The position numbers and the translations under genes are program-made. This document shows positions 34,521-45,462 of a DNA stretch of 64,000 bases, in pieces; within the stretch, counting starts at the first letter, position 1; each line of letters starts with the position of its first letter. The stretch spans positions 62,001 to 126,000 of the forward strand of contig JAEEIA010000098.1 in assembly GCA_016281125.1 (NCBI GenBank). The letters run 5' to 3'. The stretch comes from Oscillospiraceae bacterium. GTDB taxonomy: Bacteria; Bacillota; Clostridia; Oscillospirales; Ruminococcaceae. The notes beneath the pieces were generated by a model. The model searched no databases. It was not told where the DNA came from and was given only the letters and a program-made list of their open reading frames with translations.

Positions 34521-34964
34521 ATGAAACGAATCTATGTGAAAGAGGAATGGTGCCTCGGGTGCCATTTGTGCGAATACAACTGCGCATTTGCCAATTCCGG
34601 CATGACGGATATGGTCAAGGCGCTGCGCGGCAAAACAATCTATCCGCGCATTCAGGTCGAGCAGGACGAAAACGGCATCACCTACGCGGTTTCCTGCCGT
34701 CACTGCAAGGATCCGATCTGCGTGAAAAGCTGCATCGCGGGTGCGCTCTCCAAAAAGGACGGCGTCATCGAAATTGACCACAGCAAGTGCGTCGGATGTC
34801 TGACCTGCGTGCTGGTCTGTCCTTACGGCGCGGTCATTGAGGACGGCAGCGGCGTCGCGCAGAAATGCGAGCTGTGCATGAAGAACAACTGCGGCGCGCC
34901 CGCCTGTGTCAAGGGCTGTCCGAACGGCGCGATTGTGTATGAAGACAGAGGTGAAGCGGAATGA
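34521..34964 (+). CDS. polyferredoxin-like 4Fe-4S electron-transfer protein of the GOGAT operon
   Basis: 147 residues with four Cys-rich clusters: CLGCHLCEYNC, CRHCKDPICVKSC, CVGCLTCVLVCP and CELCMKNNCGAPACVKGCP, enough for about four [4Fe-4S] centres in the HycB/NrfC style. It should carry electrons between the flavoprotein encoded next and the synthase subunit. It starts 15 bases after the synthase gene and overlaps the oxidoreductase by four bases. There is no signal peptide, so it is cytoplasmic. Confidence 0.9.
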   Translation: MKRIYVKEEWCLGCHLCEYNCAFANSGMTDMVKALRGKTIYPRIQVEQDENGITYAVSCRHCKDPICVKSCIAGALSKKDGVIEIDHSKCVGCLTCVLVCPYGAVIEDGSGVAQKCELCMKNNCGAPACVKGCPNGAIVYEDRGEAE

Positions 34965-36199
34965 AGAAATATGTAATCATCGGAAACGGCGTTGCGGCAG
35001 CGGGATGTATCGAGGGCATCCGTTCGGTCGATCCCGAAGGCAGCATCACGGTCATTTCCGCAGAACAGCATCCGGTCTACTGCCGTCCGCTGATCTCCTA
35101 TTATCTGGAACAGAAAACGGACCTGCAGCGCATGCATTACCGTGCAGAATCGTTCTACGCGGATCACGGCGCAGAAGTGCTGTACGGCCGCACAGCGACT
35201 GAAATCAACGCAGATACAAAACAGATCGTTCTCGACAACGGCGACAGCATCGCATATGACGCGCTCTGCTGCTGCACGGGCTCTTCTCCGTTTGTACCGC
35301 CGATGCAAGGGCTCGATACGGTGGATAACAAGTTCAGCTTCATGACGATTGACGATACGCTTGCACTGGAACAGGCGGTCACGCCGGAGAGCAGAGTCCT
35401 GATCATCGGCGCCGGTTTGATCGGTCTGAAATGTGCGGAGGGTCTGCACAGCCGTGTGAAGTCCATCACGGTCTGCGACCTTGCGCCGCGTGTGCTCTCG
35501 TCGATTCTGGATGACAAATGCGCTGCGATGATGCAGAAGCATCTCGAAAAGAACGGCATTGATTTCATCCTCGGCACCAGCGCAAAGGAATTCTGCGGCA
35601 GTCACGCGGTCATGCAGAACGGCACCGAGGTTGATTTTGATGTGCTGGTGCTGGCAGTCGGCGTGCGCGCCAATACCGCAATCGTCAAAAATGCAGGCGG
35701 AAACGTCAACCGCGGCATTGTCGTCGATGATGCTTGCAGAACCAGCCTTGCGGATATTTATGCGGCGGGTGACTGCACCGAGTATCACGATATTTCCTCG
35801 GACACGGTGAAGGTCATGGCTCTGATGCCGAACGCATACATGCAGGGACATACTGCGGGCGTCAATATGGCGGGCGGCGAGGCTGCCTTCGACAACGCGA
35901 TTCCGATGAACTCCATCGGCTTCTTCGGCTTCCACTGCCATACAGCGGGCTCTCAGCCGGAGGGCTGCGAAATGTACGAAGAAACGGACGAAAACCATAT
36001 CAGACGGCTCTTTGTAAAGGACGATAAGCTGACCGGTTTCATGCTGCTCGGACACATGCACCGGACCGGCATTTATACTGCGCTGATCCGCAATCAGACG
36101 CCGCTTTCGTCGGTGGATTTTGCGCGGCTGAAAATCGAGCCGCAGCTTGCGGCGATGGGCAACGCATACCGTGACAAAGTATTGAAAGGAGCGGTCTGA
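34961..36199 (+). CDS. NAD(P)/FAD-dependent oxidoreductase of the GOGAT operon
   Basis: 412 residues of the pyridine-nucleotide disulfide oxidoreductase-like (NADH oxidase/rubredoxin reductase) class. VIIGNGVAAAGCIEGI binds FAD, RVLIIGAGLIGLKCAEGL binds NAD(P), and DIYAAGDCTEY is the C-terminal FAD motif. It likely feeds reducing equivalents from NAD(P)H, through the polyferredoxin, to the synthase, replacing the classical GltD small subunit. A redox-active Cys pair is not apparent. The next gene begins directly after its stop. Electron donor choice (NADH or NADPH) is not readable. Confidence 0.86.
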   Translation: MKKYVIIGNGVAAAGCIEGIRSVDPEGSITVISAEQHPVYCRPLISYYLEQKTDLQRMHYRAESFYADHGAEVLYGRTATEINADTKQIVLDNGDSIAYDALCCCTGSSPFVPPMQGLDTVDNKFSFMTIDDTLALEQAVTPESRVLIIGAGLIGLKCAEGLHSRVKSITVCDLAPRVLSSILDDKCAAMMQKHLEKNGIDFILGTSAKEFCGSHAVMQNGTEVDFDVLVLAVGVRANTAIVKNAGGNVNRGIVVDDACRTSLADIYAAGDCTEYHDISSDTVKVMALMPNAYMQGHTAGVNMAGGEAAFDNAIPMNSIGFFGFHCHTAGSQPEGCEMYEETDENHIRRLFVKDDKLTGFMLLGHMHRTGIYTALIRNQTPLSSVDFARLKIEPQLAAMGNAYRDKVLKGAV

Positions 36200-36922
36200 A
36201 TGGAACTGAATGTATCGGCCATGGGCTTTTCTGAGGTCAACGAGCAGATGCGGCAGACCGCGGACAGCGACATCACGCTGACGGGCTGCATCGGGCAGCG
36301 CTTTCTCGCGGCGGGAACAAGCGGAAAGCATGTGAAGATCAACGGCATTGCAGGCAATGCGCTCGGCGCGTATCTGAACGGAACCGTGATCGAAACCTTC
36401 GGCAATGCGCAGGACGCAGTCGGCGACACGATGAACGAGGGCAAGATTATCGTCCACGGCAATATCGGGGATGCGGCAGGCTATGCAATGCGCGGCGGCA
36501 AGATTTTTGTGCAGGGCAATGCGGGCTACCGCGCAGGCATCCACATGAAGGCGTATCAGGACAAGGTGCCGGTCATGGTGATCGGCGGCAGAACCGGCAG
36601 CTTCCTCGGGGAATATCAGGCGGGCGGCATTATCATTGTGCTGGGACTTTCCGGCGGTGAGCGCCCGATTGTCAGCAATTTCCCGTGTACCGGTATGCAC
36701 GGCGGCAAGCTGTTCCTGCGTTCGGAATGCGAGGGCATCCACTTCCCGCATCAGGTGCATCACCGGATTGCCTCTGCGGAGGAGCTTGAAGAAATCCGCA
36801 GCTATGTCGAGGAATACTGCGCGCATTTCGGCGGCAATCCCGACGAAATCCTGAACGCGGAATTCACACTCGTGACGCCGGACAGCGGCAACCCCTATAA
36901 GCAGATGTATGTAGCGAACTGA
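36200..36922 (+). CDS. glutamate synthase GXGXG-domain subunit
   Basis: 240 residues forming the beta-helix domain that is the C-terminal part of bacterial GltB but a separate protein in archaeal-type GOGAT. The repeated glycine pattern is clear: [57 protein letters not shown] and [11 protein letters not shown]. It has a structural role in bringing the glutaminase and synthase sites together. GGAG precedes the ATG. It completes the five-gene GOGAT set; pyrG follows after 14 bases. Confidence 0.9.
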   Translation: MELNVSAMGFSEVNEQMRQTADSDITLTGCIGQRFLAAGTSGKHVKINGIAGNALGAYLNGTVIETFGNAQDAVGDTMNEGKIIVHGNIGDAAGYAMRGGKIFVQGNAGYRAGIHMKAYQDKVPVMVIGGRTGSFLGEYQAGGIIIVLGLSGGERPIVSNFPCTGMHGGKLFLRSECEGIHFPHQVHHRIASAEELEEIRSYVEEYCAHFGGNPDEILNAEFTLVTPDSGNPYKQMYVAN

Positions 36923-36936
36923 GCGGAGGACGTGCG

Positions 36937-38535
36937 ATGACAAAGTATATTTTCGTGACCGGCGGTGTGGTGTCGGGGCTCGGCAAGGGCATTACGGCGG
37001 CATCGCTCGGACGGCTGCTGAAAAGCCGCGGCCTGAAGGTTGCGGCGCAGAAGCTGGATCCGTATATCAATGTCGATCCCGGAACGATGAGCCCCTATCA
37101 GCACGGCGAGGTCTATGTGACTGAGGACGGCGCGGAAACGGATCTCGACCTCGGGCATTATGAGCGCTTCATCGACGAGGATCTGAACCGCTTTTCCAAT
37201 CTGACGACCGGCAAGGTCTATGCCAACGTGCTGCTCAAGGAGCGCCACGGCGAATACCTCGGACGCACGGTGCAGATCATCCCGCATATCACCGACGAGA
37301 TCAAGCATTTTATTTACAGCGTCGGTGAAAAGGGCAATGCAGACGTCGTCATCACGGAGATCGGCGGTACGACCGGCGACATCGAAAGCCAGCCGTTCCT
37401 GGAGGCAATCCGGCAGCTGGGTCACGAGGTCGGGCGCGAAAATACGCTGTATATTCATGTGACGCTCGTGCCGTATCTGAAAGCATCGGGCGAGCACAAA
37501 TCCAAGCCGACGCAGCATTCCGTCAAGGAATTGCAGGGCTTCGGCATCTCACCGGATATCATCGTGCTCCGCACCGACGAGCCGATCACCGACAGCAGCA
37601 TCTTCACGAAAATTGCGCATTTCTGCAATGTCAAGCCGGACTGCGTGATCGAGAACCTGACGCTTCCGAATCTCTATGAAGCGCCGCTGATGCTCGAAAA
37701 AGCGCATCTTTCCGACATCGTCTGCCGCGAGCTGAACTTGCAGACGCTGCCGCCCGATCTCACCGAATGGGAGGCGCTCTGTCAGCGGATCCGGTCGCCG
37801 CGCAGAAAGGTCACAATCGGACTGGTCGGCAAGTACGTGCAGCTGCATGATGCGTATTTGTCGGTTGCGGAGGCGCTGCATCATGCGGGCTATCAGCTCG
37901 GTGCGGATGTGCAGATCGACTGGATCGACTCCGAGCAGATCACGCGTGAAAATGCAGCAGATATGCTGAAAAATAAGGACGGTATCCTGATTCCGGGCGG
38001 CTTCGGACAGCGCGGCATCGAGGGCATGATCGCAGCGGCGGAATATGCGCGGGTGAATAAAAAGCCGTATCTCGGCATCTGTCTTGGCATGCAGATTGCC
38101 GTGATCGAATTTGCACGGAATGCGGCCGGACTGTCCGATGCACATTCGGGCGAATTTGCGCCGGATTGTCCGCATAAGGTCATTGATTTCATGGACGGTC
38201 AGTCGGACAGCATCGACAAGGGCGGTACGCTCCGGCTCGGCAGCTACCCCTGCGTCATTGCGCCGGATACGACGATGATGCAGTGCTATCATCAGCCGCA
38301 TATCGCGGAGCGCCACCGTCACCGCTATGAGTTCAACAACGCATTCCGCGATGTGCTGACGGAAGCCGGACTTTGCATCAGCGGCACCTCGCCGGACGGC
38401 AATCTCGTGGAAACGGTCGAGCTGACAGATCTGCCGTTCTATGTCGGCGTGCAGTATCACCCCGAATTCAAGAGCCGCCCGAACAAGCCGCATCCGCTGT
38501 TTGTCGGCCTTGTGAAGGCATCTATGGGTGAATGA
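36937..38535 (+). CDS. pyrG: CTP synthase
   Basis: 532 residues with the amidoligase domain ([20 protein letters not shown] at the start, [13 protein letters not shown]) and the C-terminal class I glutamine amidotransferase domain ([27 protein letters not shown] with the Cys nucleophile, and [11 protein letters not shown]). It converts UTP to CTP with glutamine as nitrogen donor. GGAGG lies ten bases before the ATG. Being in an operon with glutamate synthase couples a glutamine-consuming nucleotide enzyme to nitrogen supply. Length is normal. Confidence 0.96.
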   Translation: MTKYIFVTGGVVSGLGKGITAASLGRLLKSRGLKVAAQKLDPYINVDPGTMSPYQHGEVYVTEDGAETDLDLGHYERFIDEDLNRFSNLTTGKVYANVLLKERHGEYLGRTVQIIPHITDEIKHFIYSVGEKGNADVVITEIGGTTGDIESQPFLEAIRQLGHEVGRENTLYIHVTLVPYLKASGEHKSKPTQHSVKELQGFGISPDIIVLRTDEPITDSSIFTKIAHFCNVKPDCVIENLTLPNLYEAPLMLEKAHLSDIVCRELNLQTLPPDLTEWEALCQRIRSPRRKVTIGLVGKYVQLHDAYLSVAEALHHAGYQLGADVQIDWIDSEQITRENAADMLKNKDGILIPGGFGQRGIEGMIAAAEYARVNKKPYLGICLGMQIAVIEFARNAAGLSDAHSGEFAPDCPHKVIDFMDGQSDSIDKGGTLRLGSYPCVIAPDTTMMQCYHQPHIAERHRHRYEFNNAFRDVLTEAGLCISGTSPDGNLVETVELTDLPFYVGVQYHPEFKSRPNKPHPLFVGLVKASMGE

Positions 38536-38536
38536 T

Positions 38537-40060
38537 ATGAATGATTTTCGCAGTGATAAGCTGCATGAAGAATGCGGGCAGGCAGTGCCTGCATCCGTGA
38601 CCGGATACCGCAGTTCCGGCGATTGCTTTGACGCCATGCCGTCAGATCAGTTACACGAGGAATGCGGCGTATTCGGCATCATGTCACCGCAGCCGGAAAA
38701 CCTTGCGCACCTCACCTACTGCGGACTGTTTGCCTTGCAGCACCGCGGGCAGGAGGGCGCCGGCATCACGGTCAATGACGACGGCGTGTTCACCACGCAC
38801 AAGGATCTCGGGCTTGTCGATCATGTGTTCACGCCGCAGGTGCTGTCCGGCTTTCCGCGCGGGACGATGGCAGTCGGGCACACGCGGTACGGCACGACCG
38901 GCGGCAATCAGCGGCGGAACTGTCAGCCGATGGAGGTCAACCACCAGAAGGGCAAAATGGCACTGGTGCATAACGGAAACCTGAGCAATGCAGGCCGTCT
39001 GCGCAGTGTGCTGGAACAGCGCGGTGCGATTTTCCACACGACCAGCGACACCGAAATCATTGCCTATCTGATCACACAGGCGCGTCTGCAAACCGATTCC
39101 ATCGAGGATGCCGTCCGGCTGGCTGTGCCGCAGCTGGAGGGCGCATTTTCGCTGATTGTCATGTCCGCACAGAAGCTGATTGCCGTGCGCGACCCGCACG
39201 GATTCCGCCCGCTGTGCATCGGGCAGCGGACAGACGGCGGATATGTGCTCGCATCGGAGAGCTGTGCGCTGAATGCAGTCGGCGCGTCTTTTCTGCGCGA
39301 TCTTGAACCCGGTGAGATGATCGTGCTGTCGAAGGACGGCGGCATACAGTCTGACCGCAGATACACCAGTACCGCGCCGAAGCGCACCTGCATTTTTGAG
39401 TATATCTATTTTGCCCGCCCTGATTCGGTTCTGGACGGCGTTTCCGTTCATGCAGCGCGGAAAAAGGCGGGGGCATTGCTTGCGGAAGCCCATCCGGCGG
39501 ACGCGGATGTTGTGATCGGCGTGCCGGATTCGGGGCTGGATGCCGCGCTCGGATTTGCAGAAGCATCCGGCATTCCTTACGGCATCGGGCTGATCAAAAA
39601 CAAATACATCGGACGGACCTTCATCGCACCGTCGCAGGCTCTGCGCGACAGCGGCGTACAGCTGAAGCTGAGCCCGATCTGTGAAACGGTCGCAGGCAAG
39701 CGCATTGTGCTGATTGACGATTCGATTGTCCGCGGCACAACCAGCCGCAGGATCGTTACACTGCTCCGGAACGCCGGTGCCAAGGAGATTCATTTCCGCG
39801 TATCCGCACCGCCGTTTCTGCATCCGTGCTATTACGGCACCGATATTGATTCCGAAGTGAATCTGATTGCGAATCACCATACCGTGGAAGAAATTGCGGA
39901 GATCATCGGCGCGGACTCGCTCGGATTTCTGCCGCTGGATGCACTGCCGCAGCTTGCAAAATCGGACGGCATCTGCACGGCCTGCTTTACCGGCGATTAT
40001 CCGACTGCCATTGAGGATGACGAGGCAAAGGACCGCTTTGAACGGAAAATTCACGGTTGA
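38537..40060 (+). CDS. purF: amidophosphoribosyltransferase with long propeptide
   Basis: 507 residues. The class II glutaminase domain begins at Cys43 in LHEECGVFGI, followed by LQHRGQEGAGI and GHTRYGTTGG; the phosphoribosyltransferase domain has VLIDDSIVRGTTSR and ends in a Cys-containing tail that may bind Fe-S. PurF makes phosphoribosylamine, the first step of purine synthesis. The 42-residue propeptide is long and contains a near copy of the cleavage site (DKLHEECG at 7-14 versus DQLHEECG at 37-44). The start at 38537 follows the pyrG stop by one base; GGGTGA may act as ribosome site. An internal ATG (Met34) has no ribosome site. Confidence 0.93.
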   Translation: MNDFRSDKLHEECGQAVPASVTGYRSSGDCFDAMPSDQLHEECGVFGIMSPQPENLAHLTYCGLFALQHRGQEGAGITVNDDGVFTTHKDLGLVDHVFTPQVLSGFPRGTMAVGHTRYGTTGGNQRRNCQPMEVNHQKGKMALVHNGNLSNAGRLRSVLEQRGAIFHTTSDTEIIAYLITQARLQTDSIEDAVRLAVPQLEGAFSLIVMSAQKLIAVRDPHGFRPLCIGQRTDGGYVLASESCALNAVGASFLRDLEPGEMIVLSKDGGIQSDRRYTSTAPKRTCIFEYIYFARPDSVLDGVSVHAARKKAGALLAEAHPADADVVIGVPDSGLDAALGFAEASGIPYGIGLIKNKYIGRTFIAPSQALRDSGVQLKLSPICETVAGKRIVLIDDSIVRGTTSRRIVTLLRNAGAKEIHFRVSAPPFLHPCYYGTDIDSEVNLIANHHTVEEIAEIIGADSLGFLPLDALPQLAKSDGICTACFTGDYPTAIEDDEAKDRFERKIHG

Positions 40061-40086
40061 CAACGGGTGCCGGGATATGGTATGAT
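40057..40086 (+). promoter_or_regulatory. promoter of glnA
   Basis: TTGACA (40057-40062, overlapping the purF stop) and TATGAT (40081-40086), 18-base spacer. The leader of about 115 bases has no clear terminator, unlike glnN; a CGGGC-ACT-GCCCG hairpin at 40177-40189 precedes the ribosome site. Confidence 0.7.
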
Positions 40087-40206
40087 AGAGATGTGTGCGC
40101 CGGAGAGGGATGCTTTCTGTCAGTCTGATCAGAACCGGCGTATCCGCACTGCCGGTCCCCCGGAATCATTTGGATGCGGGCACTGCCCGAAAAAGGATGT
40201 GATTAC

Positions 40207-41433
40207 ATGTTGAACCTTTCGCAGCGTGAAGCCGCGGAGCTGATCGAAAGCAGCGATATTAAATTTGTGCGTTTTGCATTTTGTGATGTGTTCGGCGTGC
40301 AGAAAAATATTTCCGTACAGGCATCGGAGCTGGAACGTGCCTTTGAACAGGGCATCGCGTTCGATGCGTCGTCGATTGCGGGTTTCCGCGATCCGTCGCA
40401 CTCCGATCTGTTTCTGTTTCCCGATCCGAGAACGATGATGCTGCTGCCGTGGCGTCCGTCCAGAGGCGGCGTGGCGCGTTTTTTCTGCGAAATCCGCAAT
40501 CCGGACGGCACGCCGTTTTCTGCGGACTGCCGCCGGTTTTTAGCTGATACCGAGCAGCTGCTGGCAGAGCATGACCTGCGCTGCGACATCGGCGCGGAGT
40601 GCGAATTCTATCTGTTCAAGCTCGATGAAAACGGCAGCCCGACCGATACGCCGATTGACCGTGCAGGTTATTTTGACATCGCACCGGCGGACGGCGGCGA
40701 AAACGTCCGCAGAGAGATTTGTCAGACGCTGGAAACAATGGGCATTCAGCCGGAGCGCTCGCACCATGAGCAGGGGCCGGGACAGAATGAGATTGATTTC
40801 CGGTACAGCAATGCGCTGAGCGCCGCAGACAATGTCGTGACGTTCAAGCAGGTCGTCAGCACGGTCGCTGCACGGAACGGACTCTGGGCGTCGTTTGCCC
40901 CGAAGCCGATTACGGGCGAAGCCGGAAACGGCTTCCATATCAACATTTCGCTTGCGCGCATTTCTGACGGCACAGTGCCCGATGATGCTGTGCTGAATGC
41001 ATTTATGGCAGGCCTGCTTACGCACGCGCCGGAGATGACCGCCGTGCTGAATCCGCTGGAGGAATCCTATGCGCGGCTCGGCAGGGACAAAGCGCCGAAC
41101 CGTGTATCCTGGTCGCCGAATAACCGCTCGCAGCTGATCCGCATTCCGGCCGCAGACGCTTCGCATCAGCGCCTGGAACTGCGCTCGCCGGACGCGTCAT
41201 GCAACCCGTATCTTGCATTTGCGCTCGTAATGCGTGCAGGTCTGGACGGCATTCTGCAAGGAATGCAAGCCCCGCCGCCCTGCAATCAGAATCTGCTGGA
41301 TCTTCCTGCGGAAACTGCCGGTCAGTATCCGGCTTTGCCGCGTGATCTGAATGCTGCGCGGGCACTTGCAGCGGAAAGCGCATTCATGAAGGCATCACTG
41401 CCGGCGCATCTTTTTGACGCCTATACGGAGTGA
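40207..41433 (+). CDS. glnA: type I glutamine synthetase (short form)
   Basis: 408 residues of the GSI class. The beta-grasp domain has VRFAFCDVFGVQKN and FDASSIAGFRDPSHSDLFLF, and the catalytic domain has GAECEFYLF, EQGPGQNEIDF, GNGFHINIS and NRVSWSPNNRSQLIRIP. It joins ammonia to glutamate with ATP. It is some 30-40 residues shorter than most bacterial GSI enzymes. The ATG at 40207 has AAAGGA upstream and is preferred over an upstream in-frame ATG at 40174. The ANTAR regulator follows after six bases, so both are probably co-transcribed. A GS-like gamma-glutamyl ligase cannot be fully excluded because of the short length. Confidence 0.85.
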   Translation: MLNLSQREAAELIESSDIKFVRFAFCDVFGVQKNISVQASELERAFEQGIAFDASSIAGFRDPSHSDLFLFPDPRTMMLLPWRPSRGGVARFFCEIRNPDGTPFSADCRRFLADTEQLLAEHDLRCDIGAECEFYLFKLDENGSPTDTPIDRAGYFDIAPADGGENVRREICQTLETMGIQPERSHHEQGPGQNEIDFRYSNALSAADNVVTFKQVVSTVAARNGLWASFAPKPITGEAGNGFHINISLARISDGTVPDDAVLNAFMAGLLTHAPEMTAVLNPLEESYARLGRDKAPNRVSWSPNNRSQLIRIPAADASHQRLELRSPDASCNPYLAFALVMRAGLDGILQGMQAPPPCNQNLLDLPAETAGQYPALPRDLNAARALAAESAFMKASLPAHLFDAYTE

Positions 41434-41439
41434 TCGCTC

Positions 41440-42030
41440 ATGCTGACCCGCTTTGCGCAGAAAGAGGTTTTCGTCATTTCCTCGAACGAGAATTTTCATC
41501 GCTATGTGCGCGAGAATCTGCCCGACGGTGACTTTTTCGTTTCCGGCGGTGCGGTTTCCTGCACGGAAGCGCGCCAAAAAATGATGGACAGCCGCTCTGC
41601 GGTCATTCTCATCAATATTCCGCTTTCGGATGAATGCGGCACGGAGCTTGCAAGCGATCTCGCGGAAAATACGCCATCGTCGGTGATTGCCGTCGTGAAA
41701 AATGAGCAGGAACCGGAAATGCGGCAGTCCCTGGAACCGGCAGGCATTTTTGTCCTCGGCAGACCGTTCCCGCATACCACATTTCATCAGGTGCTCTATG
41801 ACGCTGCATCTGCGTATGCGAGAACGCAGATCATGTCGCAGGAAAACCAGCGTCTGCAAATCAAGCTGATTGACCTGCGCATCGTCAACCGCGCGAAATA
41901 TGCACTGATTCAGTATCTCGGCATGACCGAGGAGCATGCGCACAAATATATTGAGCAGCAGGCGATGAATCAGCGGATCTCCAAACGGACTGCTGCGGAA
42001 AATATCCTAAAAACATACGAGAACGGATGA
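41440..42030 (+). CDS. ANTAR-domain RNA-binding antiterminator with pseudo-receiver
   Basis: 196 residues. Residues 1-125 have a receiver fold, but the phospho-acceptor Asp is replaced by Asn59 (ILINIPLSDECG). A coiled coil (QENQRLQIKLIDLR) leads into an ANTAR domain at about 140-193 with VNRAKYALIQYLGMTEEHAH and the AMNQRISKRTAAENIL segment. ANTAR proteins bind paired hexaloop RNA hairpins and prevent intrinsic termination. It lies between two glutamine synthetase genes, six bases after glnA and just upstream of the glnN leader. Lacking the Asp, it may respond to binding of a protein or ligand, not phosphorylation. I propose it controls amtB, GOGAT, glnN and the AraC-type regulator. Confidence 0.9.
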   Translation: MLTRFAQKEVFVISSNENFHRYVRENLPDGDFFVSGGAVSCTEARQKMMDSRSAVILINIPLSDECGTELASDLAENTPSSVIAVVKNEQEPEMRQSLEPAGIFVLGRPFPHTTFHQVLYDAASAYARTQIMSQENQRLQIKLIDLRIVNRAKYALIQYLGMTEEHAHKYIEQQAMNQRISKRTAAENILKTYENG

Positions 42031-42077
42031 TGATTCATAGGCAATCCGTCAAACATTGTGAAATTCCTGTCAAAGTA

Positions 42078-42106
42078 TTGACAAGAGAAGAAAAATGTGC
42101 TATCAT
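42078..42106 (+). promoter_or_regulatory. promoter of glnN
   Basis: TTGACA (42078-42083) and TATCAT (42101-42106), 17-base spacer ending in ATGTGC as in the amtB and GOGAT promoters. The inverse of TTTCACAATG lies at 42054-42063 just upstream. Confidence 0.8.
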
Positions 42107-42117
42107 GTAACACAGAA

Positions 42118-42151
42118 AACAGCAACGGTGCTGTTCGGGAAGATTCCCGAA
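42118..42151 (+). promoter_or_regulatory. tandem hexaloop hairpins in the glnN leader (candidate ANTAR site)
   Basis: Hairpin 1 is AACAGC-AACGGT-GCTGTT (42118-42135), loop with A1 and G4. Hairpin 2 is TTCGGG-AAGATT-CCCGAA (42134-42151), also a six-base loop but with A at position 4. Two adjacent hexaloop hairpins are the known form of ANTAR targets. Hairpin 1 competes with the terminator stem. Confidence 0.78.
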
Positions 42152-42172
42152 TTGCCGCTGCTGTTTTTTTTG
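42119..42172 (+). terminator. leader terminator of glnN
   Basis: ACAGCAACGG (42119-42128) pairs with CCGCTGCTGT (42155-42164) with one mismatch and encloses the second hexaloop hairpin; a run of T follows (42164-42171). Its 5' arm is the 5' arm of hairpin 1. Confidence 0.78.
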
Positions 42173-42218
42173 TTTATCGGAAACCACGGGCTATGCCCGA
42201 AGAAAGGATGTATTTATT

Positions 42219-44288
<2,070 letters not shown>

Positions 44289-44358
44289 TTATAAGATTTT
44301 TGCGATGCCGCATTGCATTCCGCAGTGCGGCTCGCCCTGTAACAAGTGGAGTGAGGAA

Positions 44359-45462
44359 ATGAACGGTATGGATATGAAACCGGGGCATCTGGTACTGGAA
44401 AACGGCATGGTTTTTCACGGGATGCGGATCGGTGCGCAGGAAAATGTGACTGCGGAAATCGTCTTTGCAACCGGCATGAACGGCTATCTGGAAACCCTGA
44501 CGGATCCGAGCTACTTCGGACAGGCTGTCGTACAGACCTTTCCGCTGATCGGAAATTACGGTGTGATCCCGGCAGATTTTGAATCGCGGAAGCCGTTTTT
44601 GTCGGCTTATATTGCTTCTGAGATCTGTGATGCGCCGTCGAATTTCCGCTGTGAAGGAACGCTGGCGGAATGGCTTGCAGCGAATCGGATTCCGGCGCTG
44701 ACCGGTGTGGATACCAGAACCCTGACAAGAGTGCTGCGCGATCACGGCACGATGAACGGTATGATCTGTGATGCGCCGGAGGATGCGGATATCGAGAAGA
44801 TCCGCGCATATCACGTCACAGATGCAGTCAAGAGCACAACCTGTGAAGCTGCATATACGCTCGGGGAAGCAAATGCGGCATATCACGTTGCGCTGCTGGA
44901 TTACGGCGCAAAGGCAAATATTGCCCGTGAGCTTGTCAGACGCGGCTGCCGCGTAACGGTTCTTCCGGCATATACAACATGTGAAGAAATTGCTGCAATG
45001 CACCCGGACGGCATCATGCTGTCCAACGGCGCAGGCGATCCCGCCGACAACCCGGAGATCATCGCGGAATTGCAGAAGATCATGACACTGAACATCCCGA
45101 TCATGGCAATTTGTCTGGGGCATCAGCTGCTTGCACTGGCAAACGGCATTCCGACAGCAAAGCTCAAATTCGGACACCGCGGCGCAAATCAGCCCGTGCT
45201 GAACACGGTCACAAAACGCATGGCTGTCACCACACAGAATCACGGCTATCAGGTGCAATATGATCCGAACGATGCCCGTTGCCGCGATGCAGCGGATTTA
45301 CTCTATGTAAACCTCAACGACAACACCTGCGAGGGTCTGCGGTATAAAAACATTCCGGCGATGTCGGTTCAGTTCCATCCGGAGGCATGTGCAGGTCCGC
45401 AGGATACTGCGTTCATTTTCGATGAGTTCGTACAGATGATGGAGGTGCAAAAATGCCGCTGA
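44359..45462 (+). CDS. carA: carbamoyl-phosphate synthase small subunit
   Basis: 367 residues. The N-terminal half has VLENGMVFHGMRIGA and EIVFATGMNGYLETLTDPSY; the C-terminal class I amidotransferase domain has MAICLGHQLLALANG with the Cys nucleophile and SVQFHPEAC. CarA hydrolyses glutamine and channels ammonia to CarB. The ATG at 44359 has GGAGTGAGG upstream and is chosen over the longer frame from 44203, which would overlap glnN. It overlaps the start of carB by ten bases. Glutamine use fits the nitrogen island. Confidence 0.95.
   Translation: MNGMDMKPGHLVLENGMVFHGMRIGAQENVTAEIVFATGMNGYLETLTDPSYFGQAVVQTFPLIGNYGVIPADFESRKPFLSAYIASEICDAPSNFRCEGTLAEWLAANRIPALTGVDTRTLTRVLRDHGTMNGMICDAPEDADIEKIRAYHVTDAVKSTTCEAAYTLGEANAAYHVALLDYGAKANIARELVRRGCRVTVLPAYTTCEEIAAMHPDGIMLSNGAGDPADNPEIIAELQKIMTLNIPIMAICLGHQLLALANGIPTAKLKFGHRGANQPVLNTVTKRMAVTTQNHGYQVQYDPNDARCRDAADLLYVNLNDNTCEGLRYKNIPAMSVQFHPEACAGPQDTAFIFDEFVQMMEVQKCR

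Noticed and set aside
38636-40060. Internal ATG of purF (Met34) as the true start
   Set aside because: No ribosome site precedes it, while the upstream ATG at 38537 is coupled to the pyrG stop; kept only as an alternative.
40093-40206. Glutamine riboswitch or hexaloop site in the glnA leader
   Set aside because: I could not fit a glutamine aptamer, an AANGGN loop or a terminator; only the CGGGC hairpin is clear.
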